The notes beneath the pieces were generated by a model. It was not told the origin of the DNA and did no database searches. It saw nothing but the letters and a program-made list of their open reading frames with translations. From assembly GCA_016938685.1 (NCBI GenBank), contig JAFGUD010000279.1, forward strand, positions 1-53,455: a DNA stretch of 53,455 nucleotides. The letters are read 5' to 3'. Of the stretch, positions 9,254 through 17,366 are shown piece after piece. The translations under genes were made by a program, and so were the position numbers. How positions within the stretch are numbered: the first letter of the stretch is position 1; the number at the start of each line of letters is the position of its first letter. The DNA comes from Bacteroidales bacterium. Lineage in GTDB: Bacteria; Bacteroidota; Bacteroidia; Bacteroidales; JAFGUD01.

Positions 9254-9273
9254 GGATTATTTGTGAATAATCC
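9254..9273. repeat. Hairpin 3 of the purH-mreB spacer
   Basis: GGATTATT (9254-9261) and AATAATCC (9266-9273) make a perfect 8-bp stem with a TGTG loop. The flanking GGGTTAA (9274-9280) can alternatively pair with TTAATCCC near 9180-9187, allowing a branched fold with hairpin 2 inside. Confidence 0.55.
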
Positions 9274-9301
9274 GGGTTAAATTTGTATTGTTTAAACCAA
9301 A

Positions 9302-10822
9302 TTAGTGTTTAAAATGTCGAAAACCGGTAAATACCATTGACATATTATTTTTATTACAAAAATCAATAGAATCTTGATCTTTTATAGAGCCTCCTGGCTG
9401 AATTACAGACGTAATACCCTGTTTATGAGCAATTTCAACTGAATCTGCAAATGGGAAAAATGCATCAGATGACATTACTGCTCCTTTTAATTCAAATTCG
9501 AAATTTTTTGCTTTTTCGATTGCGTGTTTTAAGGCATCTACTCTAGATGTTTCTCCAACTCCGCTAGCAATTAATTGTTTGTTTTTTGCAAGTACAATTG
9601 TATTTGATTTTGAGTTTTTAGCAAGTTTATTCGCAAATATTAAATCTTCAATTTCTGATTGTGACGGTTTTTTATCTGTTACGTATTTAAAATCTTCGGC
9701 AGAAACAATTTTTGTGTCTTTTTCTTGTACAAGAACTCCATTTAAAACGTTTCTTAATTGTAGTCTTGGTTCTACTTTCGTTTTTTGAACAAGAATAATT
9801 CTGTTTTTCTTTTTCGATAAAATTTCTAGTGCTTCTTTATCATAATCGGGAGCAATAATTACTTCGTAGAAAATTTTATCAATCTCTATTGCGGTTTCAG
9901 AATCAATTTTTGTGTTCGTAATAATAATTCCTCCAAAAGCTGAAAGTGGATCTCCGGCAAGTGCGTCTTTCCAGGCTTCTGTTAGTATTGTTCTTGATGC
10001 AAGTCCACATGCGTTTGTATGTTTTAGTATCGCAACTGTCAACTCATCAAATTCTGAAATTAAATCAACTGCTGAAGTTATATCTAGTAAATTGTTGTAA
10101 GAAATCTGTTTTCCGTGAAGTTGATTGAAAATTTTGTTGAAATCACCGAAAAACTTGCCTTTTTGATGCGGATTTTCGCCGTAACGAAGTTCCATCCCAT
10201 TATCGTTACTATAACGGAATGTTTCTAAATCGTCTGTTTTGAAGTAATTGTAAATCGCCGTGTCATAATTTGAACTAACAGAAAATGCTGCTTTTGCAAA
10301 TGATTTTCGTTCATCAACTGTGGTTTGGCAATTATTGTTTTCCAGGATGTTTAGTAAATCAGAATAATATTTTTTACTTGGAATAATAACAACATCTTTA
10401 AAATTTTTAGCTGCTGCACGAATTAAACTTATTCCGCCAATGTCAATTTTTTCAATTATTTCAGCTTCGTTATCTGTTGCTTCTACTGTTTTTTCAAAAG
10501 GATATAAATCAACAATAACAAGATCAATTTCAGGTATTTCCATTTGTTGCATTTGGCTAATATGATCATTATTGTCGCGTTTGCCTAAAATTCCGCCAAA
10601 TATTTTAGGATGAAGAGTTTTTACTCTTCCGCCCAAAATAGAAGGATAACCTGTTAATTCTTCAACCGAAGTAACTTTTATTCCTAGATTTTCGATATAG
10701 CTTTTTGTGCCTCCGGTAGAAATAATTTTAACATTATTTTTGTCTAATTCTTTAACAATTTTATCAATACCATCTTTGTCAAATACTGATATTAAGGCTG
10801 TTTTGATAGATTTCGTTTCCAC
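9302..10822 (-). CDS. purH: Bifunctional AICAR transformylase / IMP cyclohydrolase
   Basis: A 506-aa cytoplasmic enzyme catalysing the last two steps of IMP synthesis. The N-terminal MGS-like cyclohydrolase domain shows STGGTKSYIENLG and LTGYPSILGGRVKTLHPKI (about 36-75). The C-terminal transformylase domain has RYGENPHQKGKFF and the catalytic KHTNACG motif. Length is normal. The reading frame begins with GTG, and no in-frame ATG exists before the conserved IKTALISVFDK start of the fold. The promoter-like box at 10834-10841 lies only 12 bases upstream of the start, implying a very short leader. Confidence 0.96.
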   Translation of the reverse strand: METKSIKTALISVFDKDGIDKIVKELDKNNVKIISTGGTKSYIENLGIKVTSVEELTGYPSILGGRVKTLHPKIFGGILGKRDNNDHISQMQQMEIPEIDLVIVDLYPFEKTVEATDNEAEIIEKIDIGGISLIRAAAKNFKDVVIIPSKKYYSDLLNILENNNCQTTVDERKSFAKAAFSVSSNYDTAIYNYFKTDDLETFRYSNDNGMELRYGENPHQKGKFFGDFNKIFNQLHGKQISYNNLLDITSAVDLISEFDELTVAILKHTNACGLASRTILTEAWKDALAGDPLSAFGGIIITNTKIDSETAIEIDKIFYEVIIAPDYDKEALEILSKKKNRIILVQKTKVEPRLQLRNVLNGVLVQEKDTKIVSAEDFKYVTDKKPSQSEIEDLIFANKLAKNSKSNTIVLAKNKQLIASGVGETSRVDALKHAIEKAKNFEFELKGAVMSSDAFFPFADSVEIAHKQGITSVIQPGGSIKDQDSIDFCNKNNMSMVFTGFRHFKH

Positions 10823-10833
10823 TGTTTTTTCGG

Positions 10834-10863
10834 CAAATTTATAGCTAAATTTATCTAAACAAA
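10834..10863 (-). promoter_or_regulatory. Promoter for purH with very short leader
   Basis: On the minus strand TTTG (10860-10863) is followed after 18 bp by TAAATTTG (10834-10841), a good match to the Bacteroidetes -33/-7 consensus. The GTG start is at 10822, so the predicted transcript would begin within a few bases of the start codon. Confidence 0.5.
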
Positions 10864-10944
10864 ATTTTTAGTTTAATTTTTTTTATGATTTAAAACATTT
10901 GGAATTTAATTGATTTTTAGGGTGTTATGTTTGTGTAAAATAGG

Positions 10945-10975
10945 TTTGAAAAATTAAATTTTATTATTATTTTTG
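10945..10975 (+). promoter_or_regulatory. Consensus promoter for the 129-aa coiled-coil gene
   Basis: TTTG at 10945-10948 and TATTTTTG at 10968-10975 are separated by exactly 19 bp, matching the TTTG-N19-TAnnTTTG consensus. The ATG at 11010 is 34 bases downstream. Confidence 0.6.
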
Positions 10976-11009
10976 AAAAAAAATATCGTTAACTTTAAAC
11001 AATAAAATT

Positions 11010-11399
11010 ATGAGTATAGTAATGCAAGCAGGAGCAATTTTGCAACAATCGTCGGAATTATTAAAAAACCCTGTTGTTCTTCCGGCAATTCAGGGAATGT
11101 TTGGTTTTTTAAAAAAAGCTTTTGGAAACAATAAAAGAGCACAAGAACGATTGGAAATGATTGAAAAAATGGAGGCTAATGCGGAAACGATTGCTGCATT
11201 AAAGGTTAGTATTGATGATTTGTTATATGATAATGATGAGTTGAAAAAAGAACTTGAAAAGCATGTAAAAGTTGTTGAAGAAAAAGTAAAAGAAGCAGGA
11301 ATTAGCATTTCTAAAAATAACTCTTTAACAGTTAATGGAGATGGTAATATAGTTGGAGGAATGGATATTAATAATTCTAGTATCAATATTAATAAATAG
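11010..11399 (+). CDS. Small coiled-coil protein with GDGNIVGG-type tail
   Basis: A 129-aa protein I cannot assign to a named family. There is no signal peptide. Residues 1-40 are moderately hydrophobic and helical with a basic end (FLKKAFGNNKRAQERL). Residues about 43-100 are a charged heptad-like helix predicted to form a coiled coil. Residues 104-129 switch to an Asn/Gly/Ser-rich tail containing VNGDGNIVGGMDINNSSINI. Tails of this kind recur in bacterial proteins linked with conflict and effector systems, but function is not established. The gene has its own consensus promoter (10945-10975) and its own terminator (11424-11450), so it is real and independently transcribed. It sits alone between divergent purH and a convergent Kelch gene. 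Confidence 0.75.
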   Translation: MSIVMQAGAILQQSSELLKNPVVLPAIQGMFGFLKKAFGNNKRAQERLEMIEKMEANAETIAALKVSIDDLLYDNDELKKELEKHVKVVEEKVKEAGISISKNNSLTVNGDGNIVGGMDINNSSININK

Positions 11400-11423
11400 C
11401 AAATCAAATAAATAGTAAAAAAA

Positions 11424-11450
11424 AATGCGGCATTAAGCCGCATTTTTTTT
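11424..11450. terminator. Bidirectional rho-independent terminator
   Basis: AATGCGGC (11424-11431), a 5-base loop ATTAA, and GCCGCATT (11437-11444) are flanked by A-run and T-run on both sides. It lies between the convergent genes ending at 11399 (+) and 11467 (-) and can serve both. Confidence 0.9.
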
Positions 11451-11466
11451 TTATAAATCAAATTTC

Positions 11467-13644
11467 TTATTTCTTAATTACTTTGAAAGATGAAGTTTCA
11501 GTTTCATTGCTTAAACGTACAATATATACACCTGCGTTTTGAGCAGAAATGTCAATATTAGTTTCGTTTTTCATATTTGAAGAGCTGATAACTTTTCCGG
11601 TAATGTCCATTACTTCTACAGTATAATCACCGTTTGCTGCAACTCTAATCATTCCGCTAGTTGGGTTTGGAGAAATAGAAACGTTGATAGTTTTGTATTC
11701 AGGAGTTGAAACAAAAGGTTCTGCATAAATTTCAGCATGATCAATTGTAGCAGATCCGTCATATCCACTTGCAACAACAAAAACATATTCATTGTCAATA
11801 AAGAAAGAACCTTCTGCTCCTCCTAATGCAGGAGTAGTTTTGTCTGCAACTTGTGACCAAGAGTCATCAGCAATATCATAAACAAAAGTTGAAGCTTCTG
11901 CTGTCCAGTAACTTCCACCAGTACCAATATTTCCACCATTTACAATAATTTTACCTTCTCCAAAAGCAGCACCATGATGTTTGTAAGGAGCATAAGGCAT
12001 ATCAGTTACTGTTGTCCAAGTAATTGTTAAAGGATCTGTAGCATCAATTTCACCTTTGTGAACTGTTGCTGTTAAATTATCAGTATCATCAATACCACCT
12101 AAGTAGTAAAGGCTTCCTTCTGCAATAGCTAATACACCACCAAAAACTGCATTTGGTAAGCTTGTTGCAGCTGTCCAAGTATCATTTGCAATATCGTAGA
12201 AATAAACGTCGGATAAAACTACTGAACCGTCATTACCACCAGCTAAATAAATACCGTTATGAGTTGGGCAATAAGCCATTTTAGACCAGGCAAAAGAAGC
12301 AGGCAATGTAGCACCGGCGTCATTCCAAGTGTCGTTTGCTTCATCATAAATCCAGAAAAGATTAGTGTATACTCCACCTGTTGATCCAGGATGAACATAA
12401 ACAAAACCATCTGCGTAACAAGCACTACCTACAACCATATCAGCTGGTAAAGCGGCTCCGGTAGTCCATGAGTCGTTAACTACATCATAAATAGATAAAG
12501 TTGTGCTAGCGTCATTTCCTCCAACAGAATATAAAATGTTGTCAGTTGTGTTGTATGCTCCTGAACCTAAGTACATAGCAGCCATTGTTTCTGAAGAAAC
12601 AGTCCATAAGCCATTTAAAACATTGCAACTACCAGAATATGTGTTATTGTCTGTGTTTTCGTCACCACTTAAAGTAACTGTACCTGTTATTGTATAAGAT
12701 CCCAGAGAAGGAGACCAATTGTCGTCCATAGTCACTTCTACTGAATTTCCTTGTGCAAGACTTGCGCCGGTAACAGCTTTAGTACTTGTATAAACATCAG
12801 AAGTTCCGTCATTGATTACAACAGTAACAGAAAAATCGTTTTGAGTATTTACACCGTTATTCTTTACAAATGCAGTTGGAGCTACAGTTTCTCCGTACTG
12901 AAGACTTTCAGGTGTAACATCAGTACAAGATAAGTCATCATTTGCAGGTGCTCCCAACATAAGTTTAATATTAGGAATTAGTGCTTGATTGTAGCCGGCA
13001 GTTGGAGGAGATGCAGGATCAGGATTTGTTCCATCAGAATAATAAACCATACTTCGGTTATTTGCTACTGCTGAATTGTAAAATTTATCATTTGAAGTAT
13101 TGTAATTATCAGCATTTTCGTCAATTGCTATAATTAAGTTGTCTGTTCCATTATAATTGAAATCAGCAATGTCAAATTCAATCCAACCTGATCCTCCTGG
13201 ATCCGCAAATGTACCGGAATAAACCTCAGTAAGAGTTGCAACATCTACCCAGTCGTCAGTATTGTCAAATTGAGTTTTTGTAGTATGTCCCATGTAAATC
13301 GTCCAATTATTAGATGCCGACAATGTTGTACCGGCAAAATAATATGAAATATGAGTGATACTATTTGCCTCGTTGATCTCAGAAGCAAGATAAATACTTT
13401 GAGTATAAGAATACCCAAAAAAAGCATAAACAGGATAACGTTCTAACAAGGTTTCTGTTCCAATTGTAACCTCTGCTTTGGCATTGTCTTGATAAAACGC
13501 TTGATTAGGATTAATATCCTTTGTACCTGCTACTAAATCAATTTTATTACCATTTTGAACAGATGAAAATGTTGTAGCATTTTTCTGTGCGCTCATTGAA
13601 AATGCAAAAAGCATAACAAGAGCAATCGTAAAAATTCTCTTCAT
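11467..13644 (-). CDS. Kelch-repeat surface protein with T9SS C-terminal domain
   Basis: A 725-aa exported protein. The signal peptide ends FSMSA|QKN, giving a mature N-terminal Gln. Residues about 40-230 look like an N-terminal beta-rich accessory region. About 230-340 resemble a CARDB-like Ig fold (NDDLSC...NGVNTQNDFSVTVVIND). About 345-640 contain Kelch motifs (SVGGNDAS, YYLGGIDDT, repeated W...LP pattern) forming a propeller. The last approximately 75 residues (ISPNPTSGMIRVA...GVYIVRLSNETETSSFKVIKK) are a type A T9SS sorting domain, so the protein should be secreted by T9SS and surface-attached. The ligand is unknown. A consensus promoter lies at 13675-13705. Confidence 0.88.
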   Translation of the reverse strand: MKRIFTIALVMLFAFSMSAQKNATTFSSVQNGNKIDLVAGTKDINPNQAFYQDNAKAEVTIGTETLLERYPVYAFFGYSYTQSIYLASEINEANSITHISYYFAGTTLSASNNWTIYMGHTTKTQFDNTDDWVDVATLTEVYSGTFADPGGSGWIEFDIADFNYNGTDNLIIAIDENADNYNTSNDKFYNSAVANNRSMVYYSDGTNPDPASPPTAGYNQALIPNIKLMLGAPANDDLSCTDVTPESLQYGETVAPTAFVKNNGVNTQNDFSVTVVINDGTSDVYTSTKAVTGASLAQGNSVEVTMDDNWSPSLGSYTITGTVTLSGDENTDNNTYSGSCNVLNGLWTVSSETMAAMYLGSGAYNTTDNILYSVGGNDASTTLSIYDVVNDSWTTGAALPADMVVGSACYADGFVYVHPGSTGGVYTNLFWIYDEANDTWNDAGATLPASFAWSKMAYCPTHNGIYLAGGNDGSVVLSDVYFYDIANDTWTAATSLPNAVFGGVLAIAEGSLYYLGGIDDTDNLTATVHKGEIDATDPLTITWTTVTDMPYAPYKHHGAAFGEGKIIVNGGNIGTGGSYWTAEASTFVYDIADDSWSQVADKTTPALGGAEGSFFIDNEYVFVVASGYDGSATIDHAEIYAEPFVSTPEYKTINVSISPNPTSGMIRVAANGDYTVEVMDITGKVISSSNMKNETNIDISAQNAGVYIVRLSNETETSSFKVIKK

Positions 13645-13674
13645 AATTTTAAGTTTTTAATTATTTTTCGGTTA

Positions 13675-13705
13675 CAAATTTAATGTTTTGATATTTCTGT
13701 GCAAA
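13675..13705 (-). promoter_or_regulatory. Consensus promoter for the Kelch/T9SS gene
   Basis: On the minus strand TTTG (13702-13705) and TAAATTTG (13675-13682) are spaced by exactly 19 bp. The predicted start of transcription is about 25 nt before the ATG. The remaining 13706-13924 spacer shows only the promoter of the divergent gene. Confidence 0.6.
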
Positions 13706-13869
13706 TTATTTAACAGAATATTTGACGTAATTTGAGGAGTTTATTTTTTATATTTTTAATATAACTTGATGAATTTTTATAAAAATTAAGCATGTTGTTA
13801 ATTTATAGCATGTTTAGAGAATAAAAAACTTTGTTGTTTTTCTTTATTTTTTTTTTCGTTTTTGATAAG

Positions 13870-13902
13870 TTGTTACTTTTTTAAAAAAAAAGATTAATTT
13901 TG
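13870..13902 (+). promoter_or_regulatory. Promoter for the PorE-like gene
   Basis: TAATTTTG at 13895-13902 fits the TAnnTTTG -7 box. A TTG at 13870-13872 lies 22 bp upstream, a slightly long spacing. The ATG at 13925 is 22 bases downstream. Confidence 0.45.
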
Positions 13903-13924
13903 ACTGAAATTAAAAAGTTTTGCC

Positions 13925-15952
13925 ATGATTAGAAAAATATTTCCTCTCTTATTTGTTGTTTTAATTTTAAGTGCTAATAACTCTTATGCACAAGAAGACG
14001 TTAAAATAAATAAATCTGAATTTAAGTTAAAGAAAAAAGGGACAGGAGATGCTTTGAAAAATATTAAATATGGTGACTATTATTACGAACAGCACACTCA
14101 GGGTAGTTATCTGAAAGCTTTGAATTATTATTTAGAAGCTTTTGAATATAATCCTGATAACGCTGAATTAAACTACAAAATAGGTGTTTGCTATTTAGAG
14201 TCAATTTTCGGTGCTAAATCCTTGTCTTTTTTGCAAGCTTCTTACAATGCTAAATCAAATGTTGCATCTGATGTTGAGTTTTATTTGGGGATGGCTCTAC
14301 AATTGAACTATAAATTTGACGAAGCAATTAGTCTTTTTAAAAAATATTTGCCCAAAATATCTGCTGATGCCTATAAAACTTCGGTTGTAAATAAAAAAAT
14401 TTATGAATGTCAGAATGGGAAAATATTAAATGAAAAACAACAGAGATTAATTATTACAAATATGAATGTTCTCAATTCAAGCTCAAAGGAATATGGCTCA
14501 TTGATAACAGCAGATGGTTCTAAAATGTATTTTTCTTCACGAAGACCAAATAAAACAGGCGACATCGACTTGAAAGATGACCAATACTTTGAAGATATTT
14601 ATGTGTCAGAAAAAGATAGTTCTTCATGGGGAGTTGTTAAAAATTTGAAATCATTAAATACTGCAGGGCACGATGATGCAGTTGGATTATCACATGATGG
14701 CAACACATTAATATTGTATTATAGTGGCGATTTGTTTTTTAGTGAACTAAATGGAGATCAATGGTCAAATCCAAAACCTTTTCCAAAAACTATTAATAGT
14801 AAGGAAATAGAGTCTTCTGCTTGTTTTTCTCTTGATGGTCAAACTTTGTATTTTGTCAGAGGAAAAGATCCTGATCCTATGAAAAGTAACGGAGATATTT
14901 ATTTTAGTAAAAAAGATGAAAAAGGAGAGTGGGGTGTTGCAGCAAAATTACCTGATAATATAAATACACCTTATGATGAAGACGGACTTTTTATGTTTGC
15001 TGATGGTCAAACAATTTATTTTAGCTCAAAAGGTCATAATTCTATGGGCGGTTATGATATTTTCAAAACAACTATAAACGATGATAGAACTTTTTCTGAC
15101 CCTGAAAATATGGGAGCTCCTTTGAATACACCTAGTAATGATATTTATTTTGTGATGGAGTCGAATAATACTATTGGTTATTTAACTACAATTAGAGATG
15201 ATACTTATGGCTTTACAGATATTTATCAGGTAAGATTTACAGGAAGAAACATGTTTATGAATAGCGAAGATAATTTAATTGCTAGTATTGCAAATCCCAT
15301 AACAGAAGTTAATTTAGAAAAAAAGGTTGTTGTTATTATTACCGGGAAAATTATTGATCAACAAACAGGTTTGCCTATTGATGCCGAAATTGTAATTATT
15401 GACAATAATACAAATCAAGTTATATATTCTACTAAATCAAATAGTCAAAATGGAGAATATTCTGTAAATGTACCTGTGGGAAAAAATTATGGAATGGTTA
15501 TCAGAAAAGATGGTTATCTTTTCCAATCTGAAAATTTCGACTTGGTTTCTACTTCAAATTATGAGGAAATTTCTAAAAATATTGAATTAAGCAGTATAGA
15601 AGTTAATTCTATTGCACGATTGAGTAATATCTTTTTTGATTTTGCAAGTTCTAATCTAAAAGATGCTTCTGTTCCTGAATTGGACAGAGTAGTTCAATTT
15701 ATGAAAGACAATCCAAACATGAAGATTGAAATATCCGGGCATACTGATAATATTGGGAATTATGATGATAATATGAGACTTTCTCAACAAAGAGCAGAAG
15801 CTGTAGCACAATATATTAGTAATAAAGGAATACCAAAGGAAAGAATAATAGCAAAAGGATATGGATTTGAAAAACCTGTTGCCACAAATAATACTCCGGA
15901 AGGACGACAACAAAACAGGAGAGTTGAATTTAAGGTTACAAGTTTTAAATAG
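13925..15952 (+). CDS. PorE-like OmpA-family protein (TPR, PD40 propeller, CarbReg fold, OmpA)
   Basis: A 675-aa exported protein. The signal peptide ends NNSYA|QED. The domain order is TPR-like helices (about 45-165), a PD40/WD40-like beta-propeller (about 185-440; repeated YFSSRRPN, LYFVRGKD, IYFSSKGHN blades), a carboxypeptidase-regulatory-like Ig fold (about 470-560) and an OmpA_C peptidoglycan-binding domain (about 565-675; FFDFASSNLKD, ISGHTDNIG, RAEAVAQYI, NRRVEF). This exact order is that of PorE (PG1058 of Porphyromonas gingivalis), a T9SS component that binds peptidoglycan in the periplasm. Bacteroidota carry several paralogues of this architecture, so a specific T9SS role is an inference. 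A beta-barrel gene follows 76 bp later. Confidence 0.85.
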   Translation: MIRKIFPLLFVVLILSANNSYAQEDVKINKSEFKLKKKGTGDALKNIKYGDYYYEQHTQGSYLKALNYYLEAFEYNPDNAELNYKIGVCYLESIFGAKSLSFLQASYNAKSNVASDVEFYLGMALQLNYKFDEAISLFKKYLPKISADAYKTSVVNKKIYECQNGKILNEKQQRLIITNMNVLNSSSKEYGSLITADGSKMYFSSRRPNKTGDIDLKDDQYFEDIYVSEKDSSSWGVVKNLKSLNTAGHDDAVGLSHDGNTLILYYSGDLFFSELNGDQWSNPKPFPKTINSKEIESSACFSLDGQTLYFVRGKDPDPMKSNGDIYFSKKDEKGEWGVAAKLPDNINTPYDEDGLFMFADGQTIYFSSKGHNSMGGYDIFKTTINDDRTFSDPENMGAPLNTPSNDIYFVMESNNTIGYLTTIRDDTYGFTDIYQVRFTGRNMFMNSEDNLIASIANPITEVNLEKKVVVIITGKIIDQQTGLPIDAEIVIIDNNTNQVIYSTKSNSQNGEYSVNVPVGKNYGMVIRKDGYLFQSENFDLVSTSNYEEISKNIELSSIEVNSIARLSNIFFDFASSNLKDASVPELDRVVQFMKDNPNMKIEISGHTDNIGNYDDNMRLSQQRAEAVAQYISNKGIPKERIIAKGYGFEKPVATNNTPEGRQQNRRVEFKVTSFK

Positions 15953-15974
15953 AATGATTGAAAGATTGTTTTGA

Positions 15975-16007
15975 TTGTGTTTTATTTGCCAATAATTTTT
16001 ATCTTTG
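15975..16007 (+). promoter_or_regulatory. Promoter for the beta-barrel gene at 16029
   Basis: TATCTTTG at 16000-16007 is a perfect TAnnTTTG box, with TTG at 15975-15977 22 bp upstream. It lies between the PorE-like stop and the ATG at 16029 and supports that internal ATG over the in-frame ATG at 16005, which would lie at the box itself. Confidence 0.5.
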
Positions 16008-16028
16008 TTCAAAATAAATTTAAGTATC

Positions 16029-16844
16029 ATGCGAAAAATTTTGTTAGTAGTAATATCAATTCTAATTTCTTATAATCTTTATTCAGATAATTATCCAACT
16101 GGTGCAAGTAGCTTAGGAATGGGCAACGCAACTGTTGCTGTACCGAGTCTTTGGTCAACTTTTCATAATCAAGGGGCTTTGGGTTTTTTGGAGGGAATAC
16201 AAGTTGGAATGTATTACGAAAATAGATTTGACGTTCCCGAATTTGGCGTGAAATCTCTTGCTTTTGCAATGAATACTAAACCCGGAACATTTGCTTTAGA
16301 TTTTACAAGTTTTGGCTTTTCAAAATTTTCAGATAATAAAGTTGGTTTTGCTTATTCAATGAAACTTGCTGAATATCTCGCTATTGGTGTTCAAATAGAT
16401 TACATTTACATTGTTCAGGATAGTTATTACGGAAATATTAGTACTGTTTCAGGTGAAATAGGAATTTTTGCGAATCCTTTTGATAATTTCTATCTTGGAG
16501 CACATGTTTTTAACCCATGGCGTAGTAAAGTTGCTCAATATCAAGATGAACGCTTACCTACAATTTTCAGACTTGGTTTTGCTTATGATTTTTCTGAAAT
16601 AGTAAAATTTTCTTCAGAAATAGAAAAAGATTTAGACTATGCGGCTATGTTTAAATCAGGTATTCAATACGAACCAGTCAAAAATTTCACTCTTCGCACA
16701 GGAGTATCATTCAGCGAAAAAAACACATTTCTTGCTTTTGGAATAGGATATGCATTCAAAGGAGTTACATTAGATTTAGCTTTCGAAAACCATCCTGTTT
16801 TAGGCTTTAAAAGCGGAGTTTCTTTAATGTACAGGATTAAATAG
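16029..16844 (+). CDS. PorV/UPF0164-like outer-membrane beta-barrel protein
   Basis: A 271-aa exported protein whose start is placed at MRKILLVVIS (16029), because the upstream in-frame Met overlaps a promoter box. The mature chain begins near DNYPTGASSLGMGNATVAV, the 'GAxxLGMGxA' entry motif typical of the PorV/PorQ/FadL-like barrels of Bacteroidota. Alternating amphipathic beta-strands follow to the C-terminus (GVSLMYRIK). It is shorter than PorV or PorQ (about 340-390 aa). Unlike all other SPase I substrates here, it lacks a +1 Gln. Its position after a PorE-like gene suggests an envelope or secretion role, but this is inference. Confidence 0.65.
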   Translation: MRKILLVVISILISYNLYSDNYPTGASSLGMGNATVAVPSLWSTFHNQGALGFLEGIQVGMYYENRFDVPEFGVKSLAFAMNTKPGTFALDFTSFGFSKFSDNKVGFAYSMKLAEYLAIGVQIDYIYIVQDSYYGNISTVSGEIGIFANPFDNFYLGAHVFNPWRSKVAQYQDERLPTIFRLGFAYDFSEIVKFSSEIEKDLDYAAMFKSGIQYEPVKNFTLRTGVSFSEKNTFLAFGIGYAFKGVTLDLAFENHPVLGFKSGVSLMYRIK

Positions 16845-16901
16845 TTTGACAACTATATAATTAAATAGTTAACCTGAAAACTACCTTGTCTTTATATATA
16901 A

Positions 16902-17330
16902 TTATTGAGAAACAATTCTCAATTCATTGGAATAAGGATAATAATACGTTGTATATTCGCGTAATGACATTTCTGCCGGACCTTGTAATACTGCTCCGTT
17001 CATAGTTAGCGAAAATTTTGATCCACAACAAGTGTCAACTAATTTGTATCCGTTATCTTCAACTTCAACTCGTCCACATTCGGGGTCGTGCGGACAAGCT
17101 CGATCGTAAGCAAAAAAAACTTCTCTGTCATCTCTGTATACTACCAACCCACTCACTCCTCCTGTTACATACACATAGTTTCCAACTGTATTTAGCTCAA
17201 AAAATTCAGGCTTGTCAAGGTTTAGAGTAATATCAACATAAACGTACGGAATTTTATTTTCCGGATTTTTACACGATGAAATTGTCAAAATAAAAAGTAA
17301 AAAAATAATTATCTTTGAAAAATATTTCAT
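16902..17330 (-). CDS. Rieske-fold lipoprotein with degenerate iron-sulfur ligands
   Basis: A 142-aa lipoprotein (lipobox TISSC, Cys20). The fold resembles a Rieske ferredoxin: ACPHDPEC (C79-P-H81) matches the first CxH ligand pair, and VDTCCGSKFSLTMNGAVLQGPA matches the second box (usual C-P-C-H-G-S-x-F...G...GPA). The second ligand pair is altered, however: the usual Cys is Asp99 and the usual His is Cys102. A standard [2Fe-2S] Rieske cluster is therefore unlikely; it may bind a different metal or be structural, with C85, C101 and C102 able to form disulfides. Divergent from the Lys-rich gene, with 36 bp between starts. Function unknown. Confidence 0.7.
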   Translation of the reverse strand: MKYFSKIIIFLLFILTISSCKNPENKIPYVYVDITLNLDKPEFFELNTVGNYVYVTGGVSGLVVYRDDREVFFAYDRACPHDPECGRVEVEDNGYKLVDTCCGSKFSLTMNGAVLQGPAEMSLREYTTYYYPYSNELRIVSQ

Positions 17331-17366
17331 GGCACAATTTAAAATAAGTTAAACAGTTTTTTTTAT

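Larger units (their letters stand above)
8930..9301. other. 372-bp non-coding spacer with serial hairpins
   Basis: No ORF is supported here. Between the purH stop (9302) and the mreB start (8929) there are four inverted repeats, annotated separately, packed into 9105-9273. The rest (8930-9104) is A/T-rich and contains the putative mreB -7 box at 9019-9026. Because stems 1-3 are serial with only short joints, the block could fold as one structured RNA on either strand. It could equally be a palindromic mobile repeat. Confidence 0.6.

Noticed and set aside
13016-13644. Frameshift or broken gene in the Kelch protein
   Set aside because: The frame is continuous for 725 codons from signal peptide to T9SS tail; overlapping short ORFs are shadows.
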